A stretch of 64,000 nucleotides of DNA from Mycetocola zhujimingii (GTDB taxonomy: Bacteria; Actinomycetota; Actinomycetes; Actinomycetales; Microbacteriaceae), in contig NZ_CP026949.1 in the NCBI RefSeq assembly GCF_003065425.1, positions 1,364,001 to 1,428,000 of the forward strand. The letters are read 5' to 3'. The notes under the pieces are model-generated. The model was not told the origin of the DNA and did no database searches. It saw only the letters and a program-made list of their open reading frames with translations. Both the position numbers and the translations under genes were made by a program. Shown in pieces: positions 37,753 through 45,271 of this stretch (position 1 is its first letter; the number at the start of each line of letters is the position of its first letter).

Positions 37753-38477
37753 GCGTTGGGCTCGTTTTTGTCTCACACAGCGCACTGATTGCCAGTGGCC
37801 TCGTGCAACTCGCGGGCCAGATGGCGCCGAACGTGTCCCTCGTTCCCGCCGGCGGCACCGACGATGACGGAATCGGAACCAGCTTCGACAAAGTCACCCG
37901 GGCGTTGGCACAGGCGGATTCGGGTGATGGGGTGGTGATTCTCTGTGATCTCGGCTCGGCCATCCTGACCGCGGAGACCGCTCTCGATTTCCTCGACGAC
38001 GCCCAGCAGGCATCCGTTCGTATCATCGACGCTCCTCTCGTCGAGGGAGGGGTTGCTGCCGCTGTCGCCGCTCAGACCGGGGCTGACCTCGACGGTGTCG
38101 AGGCTGCCGCCCGGTCGGCGGTCGACGTTTTCGTGGCCTCTTCTTCCCCGACCAGGAACCGCGACGCTGACCGCGAGAGTGCCGCTCCTGCCGGCCTGAC
38201 TGATGAGACCGCGACTGAGGGGGGCTACTCCCGGTCTGTGACGATCATCAATCGTGACGGGCTGCACGCCCGCCCTGCGGCGGACTTCGTCAAGCTCGCG
38301 AGCACCTTCGACACACCGGTCACGGTCAATGGCAGGGACGCGAAGAGCCTCCTTGCGATCATGGCGCTCGGTCTCCAGAAAGGAAAAGTCGCCGAGATTG
38401 CGACAGCGGATCCTCGCGGCCGGGACGCCGTCGATGCTCTCGCTGACCTCGTGGAATCAGGTTTCGGCGAGGCCTGA
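37749..38477 (+). CDS. dhaM: phosphotransfer protein DhaM fused to an HPr domain
   Basis: Passes phosphate from the PTS to DhaL-bound ADP. The N-terminal EIIA-mannose-like DhaM domain (about 1-130) has the phosphorylatable His10 in VSHSALIASGL and GTSFDKVTRAL, ILCDLGSAILTAE. After a linker of about 25 residues an HPr domain (about 160-242) carries RDGLHARPAADFVKLA with the phospho-His and the C-terminal GKVAEIATADPRGRDAVDALADLV. No enzyme I domain is present (E. coli DhaM has a partial one), so general PTS enzyme I should charge it. The GTG start overlaps dhaL. It is 242 aa. Confidence 0.92.
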   Translation: MSVGLVFVSHSALIASGLVQLAGQMAPNVSLVPAGGTDDDGIGTSFDKVTRALAQADSGDGVVILCDLGSAILTAETALDFLDDAQQASVRIIDAPLVEGGVAAAVAAQTGADLDGVEAAARSAVDVFVASSSPTRNRDADRESAAPAGLTDETATEGGYSRSVTIINRDGLHARPAADFVKLASTFDTPVTVNGRDAKSLLAIMALGLQKGKVAEIATADPRGRDAVDALADLVESGFGEA

Positions 38478-38529
38478 TTGGCCACGCCGGACGTGCCGAA
38501 TGGCAGCGTGCTTCCCGGCGGATGGGGCG

Positions 38530-38535
38530 TAGCAT
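38530..38535 (+). promoter_or_regulatory. -10 element pointing to start codon 38543
   Basis: TAGCAT at 38530-38535 ends 7 nt before ATG 38543. It helps choose that start among three in-frame ATGs (38522, 38534, 38543). Confidence 0.4.
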
Positions 38536-38542
38536 GTCAGCC

Positions 38543-38833
38543 ATGACAACGCCGGAGAACGCCGAACAGAGTCCTGAGCGCAATAACGAGTCCGTCACGG
38601 AAGACGGGCATGGGTCCGACGCAGTGAGCGATATCGAGGCCGAGCGCGCTGCGGCGCCCTGTCCGGTCTGCGGTCATCCGATGAGTGAGCACGTCATCGA
38701 CCACAGCACGTCGAACCCCATTCTCATCTGCCCGGCGCCGATCGATCACAACCGTATTCCGGAGACGACATCACCGCTCGATGAACTGGGCATGGAACGG
38801 CATCCGGCTCCGCCGCCCGCTCACAAGGACTGA
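38543..38833 (+). CDS. small cysteine-containing protein of unknown function
   Basis: A 96-aa acidic protein (from ATG 38543) that I cannot assign. After a Glu/Ser-rich N-terminus of about 35 residues it has CPVCGHPMSEHVIDHSTSN and then ILICPAP, so Cys-x-x-Cys, two His and a third Cys could bind a metal as a small zinc knuckle. The tail is Pro/His-rich. It is downstream of dhaM in the same direction but probably has its own leaderless promoter. The stop codon lies inside the left arm of a very long hairpin. Confidence 0.6.
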   Translation: MTTPENAEQSPERNNESVTEDGHGSDAVSDIEAERAAAPCPVCGHPMSEHVIDHSTSNPILICPAPIDHNRIPETTSPLDELGMERHPAPPPAHKD

Positions 38834-38881
38834 TCCTGTCACTGGCTGGTTCACGTGCCGGCCAGTGACAGGATCAGTCCT
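38826..38881. terminator. very long perfect hairpin between convergent genes
   Basis: Bases 38826-38846 and 38861-38881 are perfect 21-bp inverse complements. The stem can extend inward by one G-T and two G-C pairs around loop TTCACGTG. It covers the stop of the plus-strand gene (38833) and ends 14 nt before the stop of the minus-strand surface-protein gene, so it is likely a shared terminator. No T-tract is present on either side. Confidence 0.8.
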
Positions 38882-38895
38882 GTCAACCGCTCAAC

Positions 38896-40694
38896 TCACT
38901 CGTGGGCTGCCCGCGTCCGGCGCCGCATCAAAGCCGATGCCAGCACGAGCAGCAACCCGCCGCCGACGGTGCTGCCTGCCAGCAGCAGGGGAAGGGCGGG
39001 CTCTGCTCCGGTGGCTGGGAGTCGGTTACCCTGCGACCAGCCGTCCGCTGCCGTCACGGTGTTGGTAAGAACCGCCTCCGCGACTGCGCCGGGGGCGATC
39101 GTCACCGTGACGTCTGCGGCGGGTTCCACCTCGATCGCGCTCGACTGCCCTGAGGTGCTCTCTGTGACTGTGCACTCTGTTCCGGCCGGCAGTTCAGCGT
39201 AGGCGCGGACATACTCTCCAGCGGGCTGGTTCGCCGGAATCACGAAGGAGTCACTCAGAACCTCCCCGCAGTCGATCAGCAGGACGATCTCGCCCTGGTT
39301 ACCTGCCGCCGCGCCTGTGATCACCTTGGTGACCTCGAGTCCTCCCGGCTGAAACTCGACGGTGTTGGTGACGATCGCTGATGCGCCAGTCTCAGGCACT
39401 CCCACCTCGACCGGAGCGTCAGACGTCACGACCGCCACGGTGTTGGTACCGAGGACAGGTTCGGTCACGGAGCACGTACTCCCTGCCGGAATGTTCTCGA
39501 ACTCGAACACCTCATCACTCGTTGTGCCACCCGGAATGTCCGCGGTGAATACGTAGCCTGGACCACAGTCGATGAGCAACTGGCTCGGGCCCTGCGTCCC
39601 CGCCGCGGCACCGACGAAGGACTTCTGAATGGTGAGCGCGCCGACCGCGAAGAAGGTGGCTGTTGCCTCAGCGGTCGCCTCGAGATCCGTGGTGGACGCG
39701 AGGATCAGCCGTTGAGCATCGGTGAAGTCAGGGTTGTTTCCGTCGTACAGGTAGACCTGGCCGGCGGGGACGGTGACGGCCGCCCGGGCAGAGAGCACCG
39801 TCTCGCTCGCGGCTCCGGCCGAATTCGTCACCCAGATCGATGTCCCGGATGCCACGGTGCCTGGATTCGCCAGGGGGACTGTTGCGGCGGCGTCGCTGAA
39901 CATCTCGGAGCCGGCGGGAACCGACACAGTGAGCGAGGCGTCGTCCTGGGCCTCGACAACGAATGGCCCGGCGGGGGTACCGATCGGAGCGGCTGCGCTC
40001 GGCGGGGCTACTGTGACCTCCGGCGCAACGGGCTCAGCGGCGGGGCCGTTCGTTTGAGCATCTGCGACGATTGCTGCTGCTGCAGCCCGGATGTCGGCCT
40101 CGGCCGAACTCACGACGTATCCGTCGGTGAAATACCAGATCGCGGCCTGGACGGCCGTCGCTCGCTGGTCGTCGGTGAGGCCAGCCGGCAGGCTCGTTGC
40201 CGGGTAGTAGGTGTTGAGAATGTAGGTGACGTAACCGATGTTGGGAACGTTTGTCTCTTCCCACGTCCCGCTCTCGTAGCCGATACCGGTCTGGGTGGAG
40301 ACCCGGAGGTTGATGCAATACATTTCTCCAACGAGGCTGGGGTCATCGATGCTTGCGGTGTTGATAATCCCCGCGAAGGTGCTGAGCGATTCATATCCCG
40401 CCGGGTCCGTGGTGGGGTATGGCGCCGCCGGGTCCTGGGTGATCGCCGTCGGTGGCTGAAAACCATCTATCGTGAGTCCCGCACCGGAGCCGGTCATATA
40501 GATGTCTGTGTTCGGACCGAACACAGGGTCGGCAATGGGCGACGGTCACTCACCCGCGCCTGGGCGGACGGGCTGGGTGCGAAGAACATGAGCCCCATGC
40601 ACATTGCGAACGCAAGGGAACACAGCGCCAGCAACTTTGCGCGGAACGCGGCCCTGGGCGACGGGCGGAGTCGAGTGGAGCGCGGCGCATTCAT
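38896..40694 (-). pseudogene. LPXTG-anchored thioester (TQXA) surface protein, signal peptide out of frame
   Basis: Cell-wall adhesin-type protein. The minus-strand frame from ATG 40694, with ribosome site GAGG, encodes a signal peptide (AFRAKLLALCSLAFAMCMG, then APSPSAQA) but stops at about 40494. The mature part is in another frame, open from about 40544 to 38896. It has a thioester domain with MYCINL (Cys) and AVQAAIWYF (Gln of the TQxA motif), then two DUF5979-like modules (LTIQKSFVGAAAGTQGP, LEVTKVITGAAAGNQGE), then the sorting signal LPATG, a hydrophobic helix and RRRTR. A one-base shift between 40524 and 40560 would join them. GTG 40524 alone would make a protein with no export signal. 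Confidence 0.82.
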
Positions 40695-40719
40695 GTGTAC
40701 CTCGTTGTATGAGAGATTC

Positions 40720-40869
40720 TCAGGCGGAAGAGGGTCGTCGTCGCTCTTCAGGTGCCTCGGCCGGCCGCTGGGCGTGAACCACTTCGGTCACATCGAGCGG
40801 CTGCGTTACGGGGAGTTCCTGATCGTCTGGACCGATGAGAGCCGGACGGTGGATGACTGAATCGTTCAT
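40720..40869 (-). CDS. small 49-aa ORF ahead of the surface-protein gene
   Basis: Reads MNDSVIHRPALIGPDDQELP and ends in EERRRPSSA, 49 aa, hydrophilic, no membrane segment. Its ATG at 40869 follows GAAGGAGCACC, one of the better ribosome sites in this region, and it stops 25 nt before the surface-protein start. It could be a short leader peptide or a small co-expressed protein. I know no homologue. Codon use resembles neighbouring genes. Confidence 0.5.
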   Translation of the reverse strand: MNDSVIHRPALIGPDDQELPVTQPLDVTEVVHAQRPAEAPEERRRPSSA

Positions 40870-40974
40870 GGTGCTCCTTCGACGGGCCCCGGAATCCGGG
40901 GACGTCGGGTGATTCTCTCGTCAGCCATCCGTGCCCCGTAGAGTCGAACGTCATCCGCTGGTCGATACGAACGC

Positions 40975-41010
40975 CACAGCGCGGCCTCGCGTGAGCGCGG
41001 CCGCGCTGTG
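40975..41010. terminator. hairpin downstream of hsp20
   Basis: CACAGCGCGGCC (40975-40986) pairs perfectly with GGCCGCGCTGTG (40999-41010), loop of 12 nt, 34 nt beyond the hsp20 stop. There is no T-tract. Confidence 0.6.
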
Positions 41011-41043
41011 ATTACGGACTGCCTCGTCTGGTGCTCGTTCCGC

Positions 41044-41493
41044 TCAGCCGTCCTTGTTCTCTCCGGAACCTTTGCTTCCGGAACCGATCGGAACCTGCCG
41101 GGGCGACGCGCCCTTTGACAGCGGGACGTTCACCGTGAGCACCCCTTTCTTGAACTCGGCCGAGATGTCCTGCTCCTCGGCCTGCTCAGGAAGAACGATC
41201 CTGCGATAGAAGCTGCTGCTGCTTTCCCGGAGGACGTATTTCTTTTTCTTGTCCTCGTCCTTCTCGTGGCGCTCCGCCTGAATCACGAGTGCACCCCTGT
41301 CGACATTCACCGTGATGTTGTCTTCGTCGAAGTTGGGCAGGTGCGCTTCCACAACGAGTGTGTCATCCCCTCGTGTGTACACATCCGTCGTTGGCAGCTT
41401 TCCGCGGTAGGCGCGCAGGATGCCATCCTCGAAGTCGCGGGTCAGCGCCTCCAGGCCAGCAAACGGATCGAAGCGCTCGAGACTGTTTTTCAT
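41044..41493 (-). CDS. Hsp20/alpha-crystallin family small heat-shock protein
   Basis: ATP-independent holdase chaperone that forms oligomers and keeps unfolding proteins soluble. It is 149 aa. The N-terminal arm MKNSLERFDPFAGLEALT precedes the alpha-crystallin domain (about 40-130: PTTDVYTRGDDTLVVEAHLP, FYRRIVLPEQ, AEFKKGVLTVNVPL, where GVLTVNVPL matches the G-x-L motif). The tail is Lys/Gly-rich with a PRQVPI anchor-like motif. ATG 41493 has GAAAGG upstream; ATG 41523 would add ten residues. It is divergent from a DevS/DevR-like pair, which in mycobacteria controls the hsp20 homologue hspX. Confidence 0.9.
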   Translation of the reverse strand: MKNSLERFDPFAGLEALTRDFEDGILRAYRGKLPTTDVYTRGDDTLVVEAHLPNFDEDNITVNVDRGALVIQAERHEKDEDKKKKYVLRESSSSFYRRIVLPEQAEEQDISAEFKKGVLTVNVPLSKGASPRQVPIGSGSKGSGENKDG

Positions 41494-42045
41494 GATGTCG
41501 CCTTTCAGGATCACCGCCGGCAATCCGATTGTGTGCTTTGTTCACGATGCGGACGAGGAAACCGCCTGGGTCGTCAGTTGCGCGTCCGAGGTGCCGAACG
41601 CGCGGCTCACGGTTCCGGCAGGTCGTGCGCACAGAAAACGCTCGCCTACCGAACCACGTGGGGCTAGAGCCGTAGGTCATGCCGGAGCCCGACACGTGCG
41701 TGATCCCGGGGGAGTGGGGAGTGAGGCGTGCCCCGGCGGGATATACCGCAACCGCCGGCGAACAACCGCGGCCTGGGTCGATCGCCTCTGGTCCCTCGCG
41801 AGTTCGGGACTTTGGACTCTATGGACGCGACCCGGGCAGGGCATCGTGGGCAGAGAATAAAAGATGGCTCGAATAACAGATGGCTCGCGGGGAAACGCGC
41901 GCAATCGAACTGCCGACGCGACAGTAGTCGTTCATGAGAATGAACGGAGGGCAACTGTCGCGCTAACAGTGTCCAAATTACGCAGTGTCTTGTGGTGGAC
42001 GTGCATGTAAAATGCAGGTGCTCCATGAGCAGGGGGAGGGGCACG
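41494..42045. other. 552-bp divergent regulatory region between hsp20 and the DevS-like gene
   Basis: No convincing gene is present; short open frames lack ribosome sites and conserved features. It holds the Dev-box candidate at 41803-41822 and an inverted GTCCC (41791-41795) / GGGAC (41806-41810) pair. An AT-rich stretch is at about 41854-41882 and the strong ribosome site AGGGGGAGGGG lies at 42031-42041 ahead of the sensor-kinase gene. Confidence 0.6.
41803..41822 (+). promoter_or_regulatory. candidate DevR (DosR) box
   Basis: TTCGGGACTTTGGACTCTAT matches the mycobacterial DevR consensus (from memory TTSGGGACTWWAGTCCCSAA) at 15 of 20 positions, with the left 11 all matching. The DevR-like regulator encoded nearby keeps the recognition-helix residues KTVKNYVS, so conserved DNA specificity is plausible. 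Confidence 0.5.
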
Positions 42046-43767
42046 ATGATCGACGAAGTTTTTCAACTGCCGGATGCGAGATTTTCCGATCTCGAGAGAA
42101 CCGTGGCCCAGCTTGAGCGAACGGTGAGTTCTCTGCGGCGTGAGGCCGAACGAGACCGCGCGACGCAGGGACGACTTCGCAGCCTCCTGGATGCGAGCGT
42201 TGCTGTAGCCGGAGATATTGAACTGGACTCCGTGCTCAAACGGATCGCCGAGTCCGCAACCACCCTGGTTAACGCCCGATACGGCGCGCTCGGTGTGCTT
42301 CACCCCGACGGTCACATCGAACGCTTGATTCAGACCGGGACGCCAAGCGTCGATGGTGGAATGATGCATATTCAGCCCGGGACCCACGATCTGCTTCAGG
42401 CAGTGTCCGAAAGCCATGGTCCCATTCGCCTCGACAATCTCCGCGAGGATCCGCGATCGGTGGGCTTCCCGCCGGGCAACTCGAGCATTCGCAGCTTTCT
42501 CGGTGTACCCGTTCGGGTTCGCGGTGAGGTCCTGGGCAACCTGTACCTCGCGGACCGCCGTGACGGCGGTTTCACCAAGCTGGACGAGGAGCTCGTTGTG
42601 GAGCTGGCAGAGACAGCGGGAGTGGCGATTGACAACGCACGGCGGTTTGAAGAGACCTGCCGTAAACAACGGCTGGCTGCGGCGCTCTCCGAGGTGGCGT
42701 CGACCCTGTTGTCCGCTGGTGCCGAAGATGTGCTCGCCGCGGTGACATCGAAGGTCGCGATGCTTCTTCCGGCGACGTTGGTTGCCGTGGTGGTACCGGG
42801 TCCAGGCGAGAACGAAATGAGGGTCGAGGCGGCGGACGGGGTGCAGTCCGAAAAGGCCGTCGGGACCGTATTCCCGGCGCTCGGGTCGCTCTCGTCCCAG
42901 GCAGTGGTCTCCGGCACCGTCATGAGTTCGGAGAGCGGACACGAGATTCGCTCGGCAGGCGGGTCTATCGGGTTTGGCCCGGTGACGGCCGTGCCCCTCG
43001 TCGTCTCGGGACGCGCCATCGGGGCGCTGTGCGTTGCCCGTGAGCCAGGCGGCCCTGGCCTTACGCGCGGAGAAAAAGACACGATCTCCGAATTTGCCGT
43101 TCAGGCGGGACTCGCCGTCGCATTGGCGTGGGCCAGGCTGGATCGACAGCGGCTTGAAGTCATCGAGGACCACGCGCGGATAGCCAGGGACCTGCACGAC
43201 AACGTCATCCAGCGCCTCTTCGCGACAGGACTCGGCCTTCAGGCTCTTGCTGCCTCCGATCCGACGCATGCTGCGGCGATCGACACACACACCCTGGAGA
43301 TCGACGCGGCAATTTCAGACATCAGGAGTGCCGTTTTCACCCGGCTATCGGCTCCGCCGTCCGACGCAACCCGCGTGCGCCACCGCGTCCTTGACGTCAT
43401 TATCCAGCTCACACCGGCGCTGGGCTCGCCACCCCGCGTCGCCTTTTCCGGCTGTCCCAACATGGTGATCCCGCGGCGCCTCGCCGATGACGTTGTGGCG
43501 GTGATCAGGGAGTCACTCACAAACGTCGCCAAACATGCACAGGCCGAGACGACGGCGATCGATGTGAAGCTGGGTGACTCAGGTGTGTCGATCACGGTCG
43601 ACGATGACGGTATCGGTGTCGACTCTCGTGTGGAGCGCGCAAGCGGCACCGGCAACCTGGCGCGTCGCGCCGAGCGGCACGGTGGCACCTTCACTCTCGA
43701 ACCGCGCGAGCCGAGAGGCACTCGGGCATACTGGAACGTCTCGTTCGGTGAGCAGGGCGACCAGTGA
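42046..43767 (+). CDS. DevS-like GAF-domain sensor histidine kinase
   Basis: Soluble sensor kinase of the DevS/DosT type, 573 aa, close to DevS length. An N-terminal coiled coil (about 10-40) is followed by GAF-A (about 45-195), GAF-B (about 210-365), the dimerisation and phospho-acceptor region ARIARDLHDNVIQRLFATGL (about 382-401) and a C-terminal HATPase domain with DDDGIGVDSR. GAF-A has strong DevS-like wording: PIRLDNLREDPRSVGFPPGN, then RSFLGVPVRVRGEVLGNLYL. The segment where I recall the haem-binding His of DevS/DosT reads GFPPGNSSIRSF and has no His. ATG 42046 follows AGGGGGAGGGG. It overlaps the response-regulator gene by 4 nt. Confidence 0.9.
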   Translation: MIDEVFQLPDARFSDLERTVAQLERTVSSLRREAERDRATQGRLRSLLDASVAVAGDIELDSVLKRIAESATTLVNARYGALGVLHPDGHIERLIQTGTPSVDGGMMHIQPGTHDLLQAVSESHGPIRLDNLREDPRSVGFPPGNSSIRSFLGVPVRVRGEVLGNLYLADRRDGGFTKLDEELVVELAETAGVAIDNARRFEETCRKQRLAAALSEVASTLLSAGAEDVLAAVTSKVAMLLPATLVAVVVPGPGENEMRVEAADGVQSEKAVGTVFPALGSLSSQAVVSGTVMSSESGHEIRSAGGSIGFGPVTAVPLVVSGRAIGALCVAREPGGPGLTRGEKDTISEFAVQAGLAVALAWARLDRQRLEVIEDHARIARDLHDNVIQRLFATGLGLQALAASDPTHAAAIDTHTLEIDAAISDIRSAVFTRLSAPPSDATRVRHRVLDVIIQLTPALGSPPRVAFSGCPNMVIPRRLADDVVAVIRESLTNVAKHAQAETTAIDVKLGDSGVSITVDDDGIGVDSRVERASGTGNLARRAERHGGTFTLEPREPRGTRAYWNVSFGEQGDQ

Positions 43768-44417
43768 TCCGGGTGTTCGTGGTTGACGATCACGAGATCG
43801 TCAGGCTCGGTGTGACCAACCTGATCAACGGAGCGCGGGACATGACAGTCGTCGGTGAATCCGATTCGGTCCGCCGCACGCTGCCCCGGGTGGCAGCGAC
43901 TCACCCGGATGTCGTGATCCTCGATGTCAACCTCCCGGATGGCAACGGGATCGACCTGTGCCGGAGCATCCGTTCGGAGCACGTCGACACGCGGTGCCTC
44001 ATTCTCACCGCGTACGGGGAAGAGAAGGCAACGAACGCCGCGGTCATGGCCGGGGCATCGGGATACGTGCTCAAGAGCATCCACGGAAGCAGCCTGCTCG
44101 ACTCGATCCGGCAAGCGGCCCTTGGACGCGTTCTGCTCCCGCCGCGGCAGACGCCGGAGACGCTTGTGGCCAGTACGGCCAACCGCGAAACCGGTGCTGT
44201 GGCGCCCCACCTCACCGAGCGCGAGCACCAGGTGCTCGGGCTCATCACCGGCGGGATGACGAACAAGCAAATTGGCGGGAAGCTTGGCCTCACCGAGAAG
44301 ACCGTAAAGAATTATGTCTCCGGGCTCCTCGCCAAGCTCGGTATGGAGCGGCGCACGCAGGCCGCGGTCTACGGAGCGGCGCACGCCAGTCCAGCCGAGG
44401 ACCGCCCGGTCGGCTGA
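43764..44417 (+). CDS. DevR/NarL-family response regulator
   Basis: DNA-binding response regulator, 217 aa. The receiver domain (1-120) has the acidic pair DDHE near residue 8, the phospho-acceptor Asp in VVILDVNLPDGNG (about 54) and the Lys in VLKSIHG. The C-terminal LuxR-type helix-turn-helix reads LTEREHQVLGLITGGMTNKQ, then GLTEKTVKNYVSGLLAKLGM and ERRTQAAVYGA. The recognition helix is essentially that of mycobacterial DevR. GTG 43764 overlaps the kinase stop, so the two are co-translated. It is convergent, 32 bp apart, with the ABC transporter operon. Confidence 0.93.
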   Translation: MIRVFVVDDHEIVRLGVTNLINGARDMTVVGESDSVRRTLPRVAATHPDVVILDVNLPDGNGIDLCRSIRSEHVDTRCLILTAYGEEKATNAAVMAGASGYVLKSIHGSSLLDSIRQAALGRVLLPPRQTPETLVASTANRETGAVAPHLTEREHQVLGLITGGMTNKQIGGKLGLTEKTVKNYVSGLLAKLGMERRTQAAVYGAAHASPAEDRPVG

Positions 44418-44449
44418 CGCCGAGAGCCGCCGTCACCCGGGCGGGTCAG

Positions 44450-45271
44450 CTAGCGCACGCGAGCCTCGACGTGCTCACGGCTGCCGTGCGTGTGTGTCCC
44501 CGGGTGCGGCTCCCTGAGCGAGCGGAAGAGAAGCTGGGGACAGCCGTCTTCGGCCACGAGCCGCTGCATCCGGATGCCGTAGACGGGCTCGAGCACTGCG
44601 GGTTGAAGGACGTCGTCGATGGTTCCGGATGTCACGACTTCACCTCGGTCGAGCAGCACCAGGCCGTCACAGTACCGCGCCGCGAGATTGAGATCGTGCA
44701 GCACGACGACGGTTGTCACGCCGAGCTGACGCACAAGCGCGAGGATTTCGTGCTGGAAGTGGATGTCGAGATGGTTGGTCGGCTCGTCCATCAACAGGTG
44801 CGTCGCCTGCTGGGCGAGCGCGCGCGCGATGAGAACACGTTGTTTCTCCCCACCCGAGAGGTCGCCGAAATCCCGATCGACCAGATGCTCCGCGCCGACC
44901 TGATCCAGTGCTTCCGCCGCGATGTCGATGTCCCGCTGCGACTGCCGCTGCCACGTCCCGAGGTGGGGGATGCGGCCGAGCATCACGGTGTCTGTCACCG
45001 AGAGCGGAAGCTCGCCGGCCGGCTCCTGGACGACGACGGCGAGCGCGCGCGAGAGTTCGCGCGGCCGCACGCTGTCGATCGAGACACCGTCGACGCGGAT
45101 GGTGCCCCGATCCGGGGTGAGGGCGCGATAGAGAGTGCGAAGGAGCGTGGTCTTGCCGCTGCCGTTGGGGCCGATGAGGCCGATCACTTCGCCGTGTGCC
45201 GCGGTCAGCGCTGCGTCGCGCAGAACATCGACGCCCGAGTACGCGTGACTTACGCCGGTAGCCAGGATCAC
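44450..45271 (-). CDS. ABC transporter ATPase, iron-chelate/cobalamin type
   Basis: ATP-binding subunit that powers the adjoining FecCD-type permease, 273 aa. Walker A GPNGSGKTTLLRTLY (about 36-50), signature LSGGEKQRV (about 138-146), Walker B HLLMDEPTNHLD, and the switch His in VVVLHDLNLAARYCDG. The GTG start at 45271 overlaps the binding-protein gene by 4 nt. The C-terminal tail is short and His/Arg-rich. Last gene of a Fur-led cluster. Confidence 0.92.
   Translation of the reverse strand: MILATGVSHAYSGVDVLRDAALTAAHGEVIGLIGPNGSGKTTLLRTLYRALTPDRGTIRVDGVSIDSVRPRELSRALAVVVQEPAGELPLSVTDTVMLGRIPHLGTWQRQSQRDIDIAAEALDQVGAEHLVDRDFGDLSGGEKQRVLIARALAQQATHLLMDEPTNHLDIHFQHEILALVRQLGVTTVVVLHDLNLAARYCDGLVLLDRGEVVTSGTIDDVLQPAVLEPVYGIRMQRLVAEDGCPQLLFRSLREPHPGTHTHGSREHVEARVR

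Noticed and set aside
39712-40860. A 382-codon plus-strand frame opposite the adhesin gene
   Set aside because: The opposite strand has recognisable domains (thioester, DUF5979, LPATG); this frame has none and is rich in residues expected from reading complementary codons.
40748-40954. A 68-codon minus-strand frame upstream of the adhesin gene
   Set aside because: It lacks a ribosome site and overlaps the 49-codon ORF, which has one; composition is Arg/Pro/Ser-rich like shadows.
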